NCBI GenBank assembly: GCA_913057235.1 | Contig: CAJXNI010000014.1 | Coordinates: 1 to 64,000, forward strand | DNA length: 64,000 bases | Reading direction: 5' to 3' | Origin: an uncultured Bacteroidota bacterium | GTDB taxonomy: Bacteria; Bacteroidota; Bacteroidia; Flavobacteriales; Schleiferiaceae | The notes under the pieces: generated by a model | Seen by the model: the letters and a program-made list of their open reading frames with translations, nothing else | Database searches by the model: none | What the model was told of the DNA's origin: nothing | Made by a program: the position numbers and the translations under genes | Part shown: in pieces, positions 1 to 7,239 of the stretch | Numbering within the stretch: the stretch's first letter is position 1 | Layout: each line of letters opens with the position of its first letter

Positions 1-298
1 ATTGCTGCTGTTTTCATATTCCCATTTTCACCTACTAAGGTAGAAATTATGGGAAATTAGGAGGTTGGGGTTTTTGTAAGGAGGAGAGTGAGCTTATTAA
101 AGGAATTCGTGAGCTGGTCCTTCGTCCTCGGTTGAAAGCTTAATTAGTGAGGGGGTTACCGAGCGTAGCCGAGGTGAAGGTAAAGAACCATTTACGCACA
201 CTCCTTTTTTTTGGAGTTTGTGAGTCTTTAGGGGTGGTGGGGTATTCCCGAAAAATGAATCGTGAGTGGCATTTATTCTGAGCTAAACACGCCTAAGA
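1..298. other. Window start without a recognised gene
   Basis: No open frame of interest. It holds an imperfect inverted repeat (CCTTCGTCCTCGGT near 119-132 against CCGAGGTGAAGG near 168-179) and a weak ACTCC-T8-GGAGT hairpin (200-217). I see no promoter or RNA gene. The end of a gene outside the window may lie in the first bases. Confidence 0.4.
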
Positions 299-481
299 TC
301 AATATTTAGGATATCGGGGCCCTTTGCCTCTGATTAAAACGAAAATAACCCCTATAATTATGAAGCCAATAAAGGCCCAGAAAAACGTCCAGTAAAAACT
401 CCAGCCGTTTAAGTAAGACCAGAGCCCTATGAGTACGCAAGCGCCTATATAAGTTCCAATCATCCTAAAAATATTAAGCAT
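299..481 (-). CDS. Small two-helix membrane protein, unknown
   Basis: A 60-residue protein that I do not recognise. Two hydrophobic segments (about residues 7-25 and 30-50) are separated by a short Trp/Tyr-rich turn (LNGWSFYW), and the tail is basic (RGKGPRYPKY), so the likely topology is two inner-membrane helices with a cytoplasmic C-terminus. It starts with ATG. It lies 3 bases after the stop of a broken mini-ORF on the same strand (485-592), an operon-like spacing. No family motif is visible. The composition argues for a real gene rather than a chance frame, but nothing supports a function. Confidence 0.55.
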   Translation of the reverse strand: MLNIFRMIGTYIGACVLIGLWSYLNGWSFYWTFFWAFIGFIIIGVIFVLIRGKGPRYPKY

Positions 482-484
482 AAG

Positions 485-592
485 TTAAGGCAATATTTTA
501 ATGGGAAGCTTGGCTTTGATACCACGCAGCGCTTCTACCAGTTTGGCAAAAACGGAGTTAATTTTTTAGAATAAGCGGTTTATCGCATCCAT
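485..592 (-). pseudogene. Interrupted mini-ORF upstream of the 60-aa membrane protein
   Basis: A 36-codon frame runs from ATG (590-592) to TAA (485-487) and is broken once, by TAA at codon 9 (566-568). Codons after the break read as an amphipathic helix-like stretch (FAKLVEALRGIKAKLP) and end 3 bases before the next gene's ATG. This is either the remnant of a small gene with a single nonsense change or coincidence. I lean to a remnant because of the composition and the tight spacing. The start codon lies inside a 14-bp palindrome (590-603). Confidence 0.25.
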
Positions 593-603
593 AACTAGTT
601 ATG
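590..603. repeat. 14-bp perfect palindrome
   Basis: CATAACTAGTTATG is its own reverse complement. It lies in the gap between the 60-aa membrane protein and the SIMPL-like gene and covers the start of the broken mini-ORF. It could be an operator for a dimeric regulator or chance. Confidence 0.4.
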
Positions 604-676
604 ATGATTAGAAGTAAACCCGGCAACCAGGTTTAGATAGTTGCGCGGGCTCTTTCTTGGGCACTAAGCAAGTATT

Positions 677-1678
677 TTAAAAGGCCAGTTGTTTTACATC
701 GCCATTAGGCGTGACCCAAAAAAGCTGCTTTTCAATTTTAGTAACCACTTTCTCCTGTGCTTTGGGCTTAGGCTGCTGTGGTTTAGGTTGCAGAACCAAC
801 TTCAGTTCGTACTCTATTTGCACCACCGGCTCTAAAATGGTGGGATTTAGCACAAAGTCATAGCCTTTGGCCGGTTTGGGTTGGTAAAACTGCGAGGTAG
901 TTTTTGGTGCAGGGGTAACGGTTCCGTTTACGGTAACGCTGTTTAGGGTGTTGCTGCAATAGGCTAGGTAAGTTTGGTATTGCTCAATAGGGTAGGTGGT
1001 GTTAAAGCCCTCGGCCAACCGCCTGTCCAAGTCTTCCAAATTGGTGTTGAGTAAGCGCTTAAAGCGATTCATTTTACCTTTCAGTTGTTCTTCGGCCAAT
1101 GCCACCATTTTGGCCTTTTTGGCTTCTAAATCATCCAGAAAGTAATCTACCCGTACTAAATCGTAAATCTCCTGGCGGGCGCACTGCGTCACCAGCTCAT
1201 CCAACACTCGCGGGTCGCTGTAGCGGAAATGCAGGTTTTTTTTCAGTTCAAAGCCTTTGGGAATTTCGTTGTAGGTGTTCTTGCTAAACAGCTTTTTGGT
1301 GACCTCTACCTCGTAAATAGGCATGAAAGAAATCATGTCTACATACATTTCGGCCTTGAGCCCCAGCCTTTGCAAGGCAGCTTGAATGGAATCAGTTTTG
1401 GCGCGCACCAGTTGCTCGGTTTCTCTCTGATCTTTACCCACTTGAGTGATGGTGAAAATGGCCAGATAGTTTTGGGCTTTGCAGTTGTACAGCCCGCGTA
1501 TGGTGAATTCGTGAAAGTGGGGGGCATTCACTTCAGCCAGGCTTGGAGCCGGGCGGGCGTGGTGTATGCGGCTACTGGTTACTTCGTTTAGGTAATTGTA
1601 ATTGCCTTTGGCCTGGCCAAAAACTTTGCTAAATGTAAGGGCGAAGAGCACTAGGCTCCCAATTTGAAATAAGCGCAT
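677..1678 (-). CDS. Secreted SIMPL/DUF541-like protein
   Basis: A 333-residue exported protein. I chose ATG at 1678 over an upstream TTG (1717) because it puts an n-region and hydrophobic core (MRLFQIGSLVLFALTF) at the N-terminus, with cleavage near VFGQ. The middle (about residues 50-210) has the layout of the SIMPL/DUF541 (YggE-like) periplasmic family: a beta stretch, then a helix ending in I-Q-A-A-L-Q-R-L-G, and a later ALAEEQLKGKMNRFKRLL helix. The last 80 residues are Pro/Lys-rich. Family assignment is by pattern only; SIMPL proteins are linked to envelope or oxidative stress but have no settled activity. It stands alone, divergent from the gene at 1821. Confidence 0.55.
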   Translation of the reverse strand: MRLFQIGSLVLFALTFSKVFGQAKGNYNYLNEVTSSRIHHARPAPSLAEVNAPHFHEFTIRGLYNCKAQNYLAIFTITQVGKDQRETEQLVRAKTDSIQAALQRLGLKAEMYVDMISFMPIYEVEVTKKLFSKNTYNEIPKGFELKKNLHFRYSDPRVLDELVTQCARQEIYDLVRVDYFLDDLEAKKAKMVALAEEQLKGKMNRFKRLLNTNLEDLDRRLAEGFNTTYPIEQYQTYLAYCSNTLNSVTVNGTVTPAPKTTSQFYQPKPAKGYDFVLNPTILEPVVQIEYELKLVLQPKPQQPKPKAQEKVVTKIEKQLFWVTPNGDVKQLAF

Positions 1679-1762
1679 GATGTGTATTTTTTTAGTTGCA
1701 CCGCAAGATTGGCTCAAAACCCAAAACTCGCACAGAAAGCCGTTTGCAAAGCAGTTGTAGAA

Positions 1763-1783
1763 GTTTTACAAGTGTTTTACAAG
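1763..1783. repeat. Tandem 10-bp direct repeat in promoter region
   Basis: GTTTTACAAG occurs at 1763-1772 and again at 1774-1783, one base apart, between two divergent genes and about 20 bases upstream of a -7-like TATCTTTA (1804-1811). Two copies one helical turn apart (11-bp period) could bind a regulator on one face of the DNA. Confidence 0.4.
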
Positions 1784-1803
1784 GGCTAAAAGCGGTGGAA
1801 AAC

Positions 1804-1811
1804 TATCTTTA
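1804..1811 (+). promoter_or_regulatory. Possible -7 element for the gene at 1821
   Basis: TATCTTTA matches seven of the eight positions of the Bacteroidota -7 element TAnnTTTG and ends 9 bases before the ATG, so the leader would be very short. I see no clear TTTG -33 element at the right distance. Confidence 0.3.
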
Positions 1812-1820
1812 CGCTCTGGC

Positions 1821-2693
1821 ATGAAAAACAATAGTCCGTCATCTTTTCAACCTCTTAAGGAAGCTGTTTTAAAGCAAGCCCAATCACGTTTAAATATTCA
1901 AAAGAATTTTAGCGATTGGTCTTTGCAAGACATCCGCGATTTTAAAGAAGATCTGGAGGCCCGCTGCCAAAGTGGAGTTAGTGAAAAATGGTTTTACACC
2001 CACCTAAAAAATGAATCGCCCAAACTGCCGCGCTTAGATGTGCTCAACCTTTTAAGCCGCTATTGCGAGTATAAAAACTGGGATGATTTTCAACAGAGTG
2101 CGCAGCAGCCCCACCCTGGGGTAAAGTTGCAGGCCCTTAAAATTGGCGCAGGCCTGGGCTTAGTGGTTTTGCTTACCCTTGCTTTTTGGCCACGCCCTCA
2201 ATTGGTGTACTTGGTTTTCACCGATGCCTACACGCAGGAGGTCATCGCGCCCCAGCAACTGAACGTTGAGGGTGCGCAGTTTTCGCACGCTGCTTTTTTT
2301 AAGGCTCCGCCAGAAAAGGATAGTTTAAAAGTAAATGGCCCCTATTACAAAACCCAATGGGTACAATTGCCCGCCCAAAAAGATACTCTGCGGGTACGCC
2401 TTTTTCCCGATGATTTTGCCCTGATGCTCAACTACTTTTCACGATCCACCACCCAAGACTGGCAAAAGCGCAGAAAACAACTGATGCAAGTGATTCACCC
2501 TGAAGCCAAGATTTTTCAGAACCACCCCAAGCTGGAGGGCATTGAATTGCTGAACCGTGATGAATTTATTGATCGGTTGATTTTACCGGTAAACAGCCTA
2601 AAGAATTTAGAGATTCAAGATATCGTGTACCAAGATCAAAAGATTTACCGCCTGCGGTTTATCCAAAAAGAAGAACGCTATGATAAAGATTAA
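1821..2693 (+). CDS. Unrecognised membrane-anchored protein with N-terminal helical module
   Basis: 290 residues in three parts. Residues 8-95 form a Trp-rich helical module (DWSLQDIRDFKEDLE, EKWFYTHLK, KLPRLDVLNLLSRYCEYKNWDDF) like one I have seen at the N-terminus of Bacteroidota signalling or unknown proteins. Residues 106-123 form a single transmembrane helix. The rest (125-290) is an extracytoplasmic alpha/beta domain with no motif I can name. There is no signal peptide, so a cytoplasmic N-domain and periplasmic C-domain are inferred. It overlaps the next gene by 14 bases, so the two are translationally coupled. A cytoplasmic interaction module joined to a periplasmic sensor is plausible but unproven. 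Confidence 0.7.
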   Translation: MKNNSPSSFQPLKEAVLKQAQSRLNIQKNFSDWSLQDIRDFKEDLEARCQSGVSEKWFYTHLKNESPKLPRLDVLNLLSRYCEYKNWDDFQQSAQQPHPGVKLQALKIGAGLGLVVLLTLAFWPRPQLVYLVFTDAYTQEVIAPQQLNVEGAQFSHAAFFKAPPEKDSLKVNGPYYKTQWVQLPAQKDTLRVRLFPDDFALMLNYFSRSTTQDWQKRRKQLMQVIHPEAKIFQNHPKLEGIELLNRDEFIDRLILPVNSLKNLEIQDIVYQDQKIYRLRFIQKEERYDKD

Positions 2694-3204
2694 AGCAATT
2701 TTAGTTTGCATCCTAATTTTTAACTATTGCACCGCTAAAAGTCAAAGCAGTTACACTAGGCTTGAGAAACGCTTCAATAAATCGGTATTAAGCGCCCAGG
2801 ATAGTTTGGCCTTTAAAAAGCAGGGCTTGCAAAAAGCCCAGCAGCTTTTTTACCAGACCAATTTGTATTTACAAAACAGTCAAAACCTAAGCAATCAGGC
2901 CTACATTGCCCAGCGCATACCCCAGCTTTTTTATAAAGCTGAAGAAGATACAGCCCAGTTTAACGCAGTAATGGAAGAGGTTCGTCAAATACAGGCGCAG
3001 CCCAATTTTGAGCAGACTGAGTTTAGTTGGCTACAACCACCCAAAGGGAAATTAGCGCGCTTGCAAACCACCAATACCAAACCGGCCTTGCAGTTTGACT
3101 TGATACTCATTAAAGAGCAAAAAAAGTTTGGTGACCTGGAGGAAGCCGTCTGGCAAGTATTTTTAACAAACCCCCAGATTCTGAAGCCTAAAGAAGCAAA
3201 CTAA
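2680..3204 (+). CDS. Exported protein of unknown function, coupled to the gene at 1821
   Basis: 174 residues. A signal peptide (MIKIKAILVCILIFNYCTA, with CTA or AKSQ near the cleavage region) is followed by a helical, Gln-rich body with several Leu/Gln amphipathic stretches (about residues 40-115) and a short beta-like C-terminus. I recognise no family. The start overlaps the previous gene by 14 bases and the end overlaps the convergent LOG gene by 4 bases. Coupling suggests that it works with the periplasmic domain of the upstream membrane protein; that is inference. Confidence 0.65.
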   Translation: MIKIKAILVCILIFNYCTAKSQSSYTRLEKRFNKSVLSAQDSLAFKKQGLQKAQQLFYQTNLYLQNSQNLSNQAYIAQRIPQLFYKAEEDTAQFNAVMEEVRQIQAQPNFEQTEFSWLQPPKGKLARLQTTNTKPALQFDLILIKEQKKFGDLEEAVWQVFLTNPQILKPKEAN

Positions 3205-3791
3205 GAACGGCTTACCCTGATTTGCAAGTCAGAGGGTGGGGCTTCGTAATTTTGCATGGCTCTTATCAGGGTCTCTGGCTTTTCTTCAAAAAGTAGTAAG
3301 GATTCATTTTTTGGGTGAATGAGTCCTTGTTGAATGGCTTTACGTACAAATTGCTCAAGCTCTTGGTAGTAACCCTTTACATTGAGCACTCCCATGGGTT
3401 TGCGGTGCATACCCAGCTGAGCCCAGGTAACCATCTCGAAGAGTTCTTCCAAGGTGCCAAAGCCTCCCGGCAAGGCTATAACTGCCTCAGATTTTTCGTG
3501 CATAATCATTTTTCGCTCGTGCATAGAATCTACTCGAATGAGCTCGGTGAGCCCATCGTGGGCAATTTCACGGCTGCCTAAAAAATCAGGAATAACGCCA
3601 ATTACTTTTCCTCCTGCTTTTAGGCAGGCATTGGCCAGAGCCCCCATCAAACCAATTTTAGAACCTCCGTACACCAGCGTTTTTTCTTGGTGGGCCAATA
3701 AGCGCCCCAGTGCCTGGGCTTGCGCTGTATGTTCTTTTTCAGTTCCTGAGCTGCTGCCGCAAAACACGGCTACGCTTGAAAATTGTGGCAT
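3201..3791 (-). CDS. LOG-family nucleotide phosphoribohydrolase (TIGR00730 type)
   Basis: 196 residues, the usual length for the LOG/TIGR00730 Rossmann family. These enzymes cut the N-glycosidic bond of nucleoside 5'-monophosphates, including cytokinin nucleotides, releasing base and ribose 5-phosphate. The signature parts are visible: GGSKIGLMG (residues 42-50), SMHERKMIM (89-97) and PGGFGTLEE (108-116), which supply the phosphate-binding loop and catalytic Arg/Glu. It is cytoplasmic. It is transcribed with the YpdA-like gene upstream (28-bp gap) and converges with the 2680 gene. Physiological substrate in this organism is unknown. Confidence 0.9.
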   Translation of the reverse strand: MPQFSSVAVFCGSSSGTEKEHTAQAQALGRLLAHQEKTLVYGGSKIGLMGALANACLKAGGKVIGVIPDFLGSREIAHDGLTELIRVDSMHERKMIMHEKSEAVIALPGGFGTLEELFEMVTWAQLGMHRKPMGVLNVKGYYQELEQFVRKAIQQGLIHPKNESLLLFEEKPETLIRAMQNYEAPPSDLQIRVSRS

Positions 3792-3819
3792 GGTAACATT
3801 TTTGGTTGCTCCATCGGCT

Positions 3820-4815
3820 TTAAGCCGATGGGTTTAGTTTTGCGTGAATATCTTTCATAATTACGGGGGCATGGGCGCGGCTGTTTTCAATAAACCACTT
3901 TTGGGTCTCAAGGCCTCCGCAAACCACGCCCGCCAAATAAAAATTAGGCACATTACTTTCCATGCTATCTGGGTTGTAGGTAGGAATCATGCTATTGGCT
4001 TCATCTAAGGTAACACCTACCTTTTGGAGCATGCCAAAGTTGGGGCGGTAACCGGTTAAGGCTAAAACAAAATCATTGGCCAGTTTAATACGCTGGCCCT
4101 TTTGTGTAATTTCCACTTCGTGCGGAGTAATAGCGCTAAGCTCTGCGTTGAAATAAGCTTGAATAGAACCTTCTTCTATACGGTTTACAATATCGGGCCG
4201 CGCCCAATACTTTACGCGCTCAGAAATCTGCCCTTCCCGCACCACCATGGTTACACTGGCTGCTCCTTTGCGCCAGGTTTCTAGAGCTGCATCTACCGCT
4301 GAGTTTCGGGCGCCCACTACCACTAAATGCTGCCGGAAGTAGGGGTGGGGGTCGTCATAGTAGTGTTTTACTTTAGCCAGCTCCTCACCCGGTACTTGTA
4401 AAGGGTTTTCTTCATCGTAAAAACCGGTGGCCATAACCACATTAGCAGCATGGTACTGGTGCTTGCTGGTTTTCACCTGAAATGAACCATCGGCCTGGGA
4501 GCCAATATCTTCAACTGCTTCGTAGAGATTAATAGGCAACTCAAATTTCATGGCTACCCTGCGGTAATACTCAATGGCCTCTGCCCGGGTGGGTTTGGCG
4601 TTGTGCGATACAAAAGGAACTCCGCCAATTTCCAGTTTTTCAGACGTAGAGAAGAAAGTCATGTTGAGTGGGTAGTGGTACAAGCTATTTACCAAAACCC
4701 CTTTTTCAATGATGGTAAAGTTTAGCCCTTTTTTTTGGGCTTCAATGCCGCAAGCCAGGCCAATAGGCCCCGCTCCAATAATGAGTACGTCTAGCATGTT
4801 TTTTTCTCTTTTCAT
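3820..4815 (-). CDS. ypdA: YpdA-family flavin disulfide reductase (putative bacillithiol disulfide reductase)
   Basis: 331 residues with the two-dinucleotide-fold plan of the YpdA/Bdr family. The FAD loop is LIIGAGPIGLACG near the start and the NADPH loop is VVVGARNSAVDAALE (about residues 165-180). YpdA reduces oxidised bacillithiol in Bacillota, and homologs occur in bacillithiol-making Bacteroidota. It lacks the CxxC of thioredoxin reductase, as expected for YpdA. Two ATGs are possible (4815 and 4797); the second gives the compact MLDVLIIGAG start typical of the family. The neighbours are an SLC13 transporter and a LOG enzyme; no bacillithiol synthesis gene lies in the window. Confidence 0.85.
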   Translation of the reverse strand: MKREKNMLDVLIIGAGPIGLACGIEAQKKGLNFTIIEKGVLVNSLYHYPLNMTFFSTSEKLEIGGVPFVSHNAKPTRAEAIEYYRRVAMKFELPINLYEAVEDIGSQADGSFQVKTSKHQYHAANVVMATGFYDEENPLQVPGEELAKVKHYYDDPHPYFRQHLVVVGARNSAVDAALETWRKGAASVTMVVREGQISERVKYWARPDIVNRIEEGSIQAYFNAELSAITPHEVEITQKGQRIKLANDFVLALTGYRPNFGMLQKVGVTLDEANSMIPTYNPDSMESNVPNFYLAGVVCGGLETQKWFIENSRAHAPVIMKDIHAKLNPSA

Positions 4816-4839
4816 AATACCTGGCAGGGCTTTAAAAGT

Positions 4840-6270
4840 TTAGCCAAAAAAGATGGGCACCAAAACGTAGGCATACAAACTAATTAGGGCAATACTTAAG
4901 AGGTTTAGCCAGATGCCCGCTTTGGCCATTTGGCCCATTTTTAAAAACCCGCTGCTGTAAACTATAGCGTTGGGCGGGGTAGAAATGGGGAACATAAAGG
5001 CACAACTGGCGCCCAGGGTTAAGGGTATAGCCAGTAGTAATGAATCTACCTGAAGGCTGTTAGCAATAATAAAACTTACGGGTATAAAAACCGATACCAG
5101 AGCCACATTGCTCATTACCTCGGTTAAAAAAACGGCAAACAGCGTAATGACCAAAATCAATAAGAGCACAGAAGGGTACGAGGCACTGCTAATCCACTGG
5201 CCTAAGGTGTTTACCATTTCGGTTTTTTCCATGCCCTTGGCTAAAGAAATACCACCGCCAAAAAGCAGTAAAATACTCCAAGGCATTTTTTGCATATCAG
5301 GCCAAGCCAACAAAGGACCAGTCTTTTCACTTTGGCCAGCCGGAATGATAAATAAGGCTACTGCCGCCAGCAGGGCAATTATGGTATCTGAAAGCGATTC
5401 CAATCCGGCAATTTGATTTAATTGGGCTTTTAAAATCCAGAGCGTGGCAGTAGCAGCCAATACCAAGAGTACACGTTTTTCAGCTGCCTTGGCTTTGCCC
5501 AACGTTTTTAACTCCTTACTTAAAAGTTCACTGATGCCGCTTAGCTTTTGCGCTTTAAGGGGAAAAAGTAAACGGGTGTTTAACCAGAAAACCACGGCAA
5601 ACAAAAGGATTACCAGTGGTAGGGCAAAAAACAACCATCGGGCAAAACCCAAAGGAGCCAACTCTGCTTCTTGCACCAGGTTGGCTAAAACCAAATTGGG
5701 TGGGGTGCCAATAAGCGTGGCCATACCGCCTAAGTTAGCGGCATAGGCAATGCCCAGCATAAGAGCAATTCCAAAATTCTGAGCTTTTTTAGAATCCTCA
5801 AAAGAGTGGCGCACCAGCCCAACCACACTCATGCCAATGGGCAACATCATTACGGTGGTGGCAGTATTGCTAATCCACATGCTCAACAGGGCCGTAGCCA
5901 GCATACTGCCCAAAACTATTCTAGAAGCACTTTCACCCGCGGCTTTTAAAATAGTAAGCGCTATGCGCTTGTGCACCTGCCATTTCTCAAGGGCTATGCC
6001 CAAGACAAAGCCGCCAAAAAATAAATAGATGATGGGGCTGGCATAGTTGGCAGCGGTGTTCTTGAGTTCAGCAATTCCCGCCAGGGGGAAAAGAATCATG
6101 GGTAATAAAGACGTAACCCCTATTGGTACGGCTTGAGATATCCACCAAGTAAGCATCCATATAATTATACCCAGCATGCTAAGCTGCAAATGCCATTGAG
6201 CTGACGGCCAAAAACTAAGCAAGGCAAAAGTGAAGGGGCCCATAAGTAAGGCAAGAGATTGTTTGCGCAT
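4840..6270 (-). CDS. SLC13/DASS-family sodium-coupled anion transporter
   Basis: 476 residues with about 11-12 hydrophobic segments. The DASS hallmark SNT motif is present (SMWISNTATTVMMLP, about residues 130-145), a second hairpin carries LFGGGISLAKGMEKT, and the C-terminal repeat has TEVMSNVALVSVF and ISTPPNAIVYSSG. DASS proteins import di- and tricarboxylates or sulfate with Na+. Substrate cannot be read from sequence. It is an inner-membrane protein. It is 24 bases upstream of ypdA, so probably one transcript with ypdA and the LOG gene. Confidence 0.88.
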   Translation of the reverse strand: MRKQSLALLMGPFTFALLSFWPSAQWHLQLSMLGIIIWMLTWWISQAVPIGVTSLLPMILFPLAGIAELKNTAANYASPIIYLFFGGFVLGIALEKWQVHKRIALTILKAAGESASRIVLGSMLATALLSMWISNTATTVMMLPIGMSVVGLVRHSFEDSKKAQNFGIALMLGIAYAANLGGMATLIGTPPNLVLANLVQEAELAPLGFARWLFFALPLVILLFAVVFWLNTRLLFPLKAQKLSGISELLSKELKTLGKAKAAEKRVLLVLAATATLWILKAQLNQIAGLESLSDTIIALLAAVALFIIPAGQSEKTGPLLAWPDMQKMPWSILLLFGGGISLAKGMEKTEMVNTLGQWISSASYPSVLLLILVITLFAVFLTEVMSNVALVSVFIPVSFIIANSLQVDSLLLAIPLTLGASCAFMFPISTPPNAIVYSSGFLKMGQMAKAGIWLNLLSIALISLYAYVLVPIFFG

Positions 6271-6429
6271 AGATTGCGAAATAAAAATACTGAGCCGCAG
6301 TTTTAAAATCTTTTATGAAAGAATTAGTCGCAAAGTAGTATTTTGCATAAAACTTGATAATTCTGGGCAATGCGGCACTGCTTTTGGTAGCAATGCTGCG
6401 CATAATCTCAGCCCTTACGGTATTAGACT

Positions 6430-7182
6430 ATGAGTAAAAAGCAGAATTCTACATCAGATGATCCTCGAATTCAATTTGCCGTTCCCTATTATGAAATACC
6501 ATACGAGAAATTTTTTCAGTTTGGTTTGTCGGTTGACTGCGTAGTTTTTGGTTATCACCAAAAAAAACTTAAGGTGCTTTTGATTAAACGGGGAGCCAAA
6601 CCTTTTAAAGGAGATTGGGCCCTACCTGGAGATTTAGTTTATCCTGAGGAAGATATTGCCGTATCAGCCCAGCGGATATTAAAGGACCTTACGGGCATAA
6701 GCCAGCTTTTTATGGAGCAGACCAAAGTGTATGGTAAAGTAGACCGTCACCCGGCTGGCCGGGTAATTACTACGGGCTATTATTCATTAATTGATATTGC
6801 CAAACATGACCCACATGCCTCGGCTTGGGCCGATGGTGTATATTGGGTAGACATAGAAGAATGTCCGGCCCTGGCTTTTGATCATGACCAAATTCTGCAA
6901 GACGCTCTCCAAATTTTGAGGAACCGGGTGAGGCATCAACCGGTTGGCTTTGAATTACTTCCTTCTAAATTTGCCTTAGCTGATTTGCAGTACCTCTACG
7001 AGGCTATACTGAACGAAAAGTACGATAAAGCCAACTTTAGAAAGCGTATTTTGAGTATGAACCTACTAATCTCTTTACAGGAGAACCAGAAGGATGTACC
7101 GCATCGCCCGGCCCGGTTGTATGCTTTTGACCAAAAACGCTACCATGAGTTAAAGGCAAAAGGCTTTTCGTTTGAATTATAA
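6430..7182 (+). CDS. NrtR/AraR-type Nudix-like transcription regulator
   Basis: 250 residues: an N-terminal Nudix fold (about 30-160) followed by a winged-helix-like C-terminal domain (about 165-240, SKFALADLQYLYEAILNEKYDKANFRKRI). This is the plan of NrtR-family regulators, which in Bacteroidota include sugar regulators such as AraR. The Nudix box around residues 67-90 is degenerate: G67, E74 and R82 can be placed, but the catalytic Glu positions read I83, D86 and L87, so hydrolysis is unlikely and ligand sensing likely. It sits 57 bases upstream of the GH17 gene on the same strand, at the edge of the glucan locus, so it is the best candidate regulator of that locus. The effector is unknown. 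Confidence 0.85.
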   Translation: MSKKQNSTSDDPRIQFAVPYYEIPYEKFFQFGLSVDCVVFGYHQKKLKVLLIKRGAKPFKGDWALPGDLVYPEEDIAVSAQRILKDLTGISQLFMEQTKVYGKVDRHPAGRVITTGYYSLIDIAKHDPHASAWADGVYWVDIEECPALAFDHDQILQDALQILRNRVRHQPVGFELLPSKFALADLQYLYEAILNEKYDKANFRKRILSMNLLISLQENQKDVPHRPARLYAFDQKRYHELKAKGFSFEL

Positions 7183-7239
7183 CTTATAGTTTTAAATACT
7201 TTAAGTAAGCGTATCTTTAGCTTTTAAAAAAGCAACAAC

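Noticed and set aside
200-217. ACTCC-T8-GGAGT hairpin as a terminator
   Set aside because: Five base pairs with an all-T loop and no U-tract in the right place.
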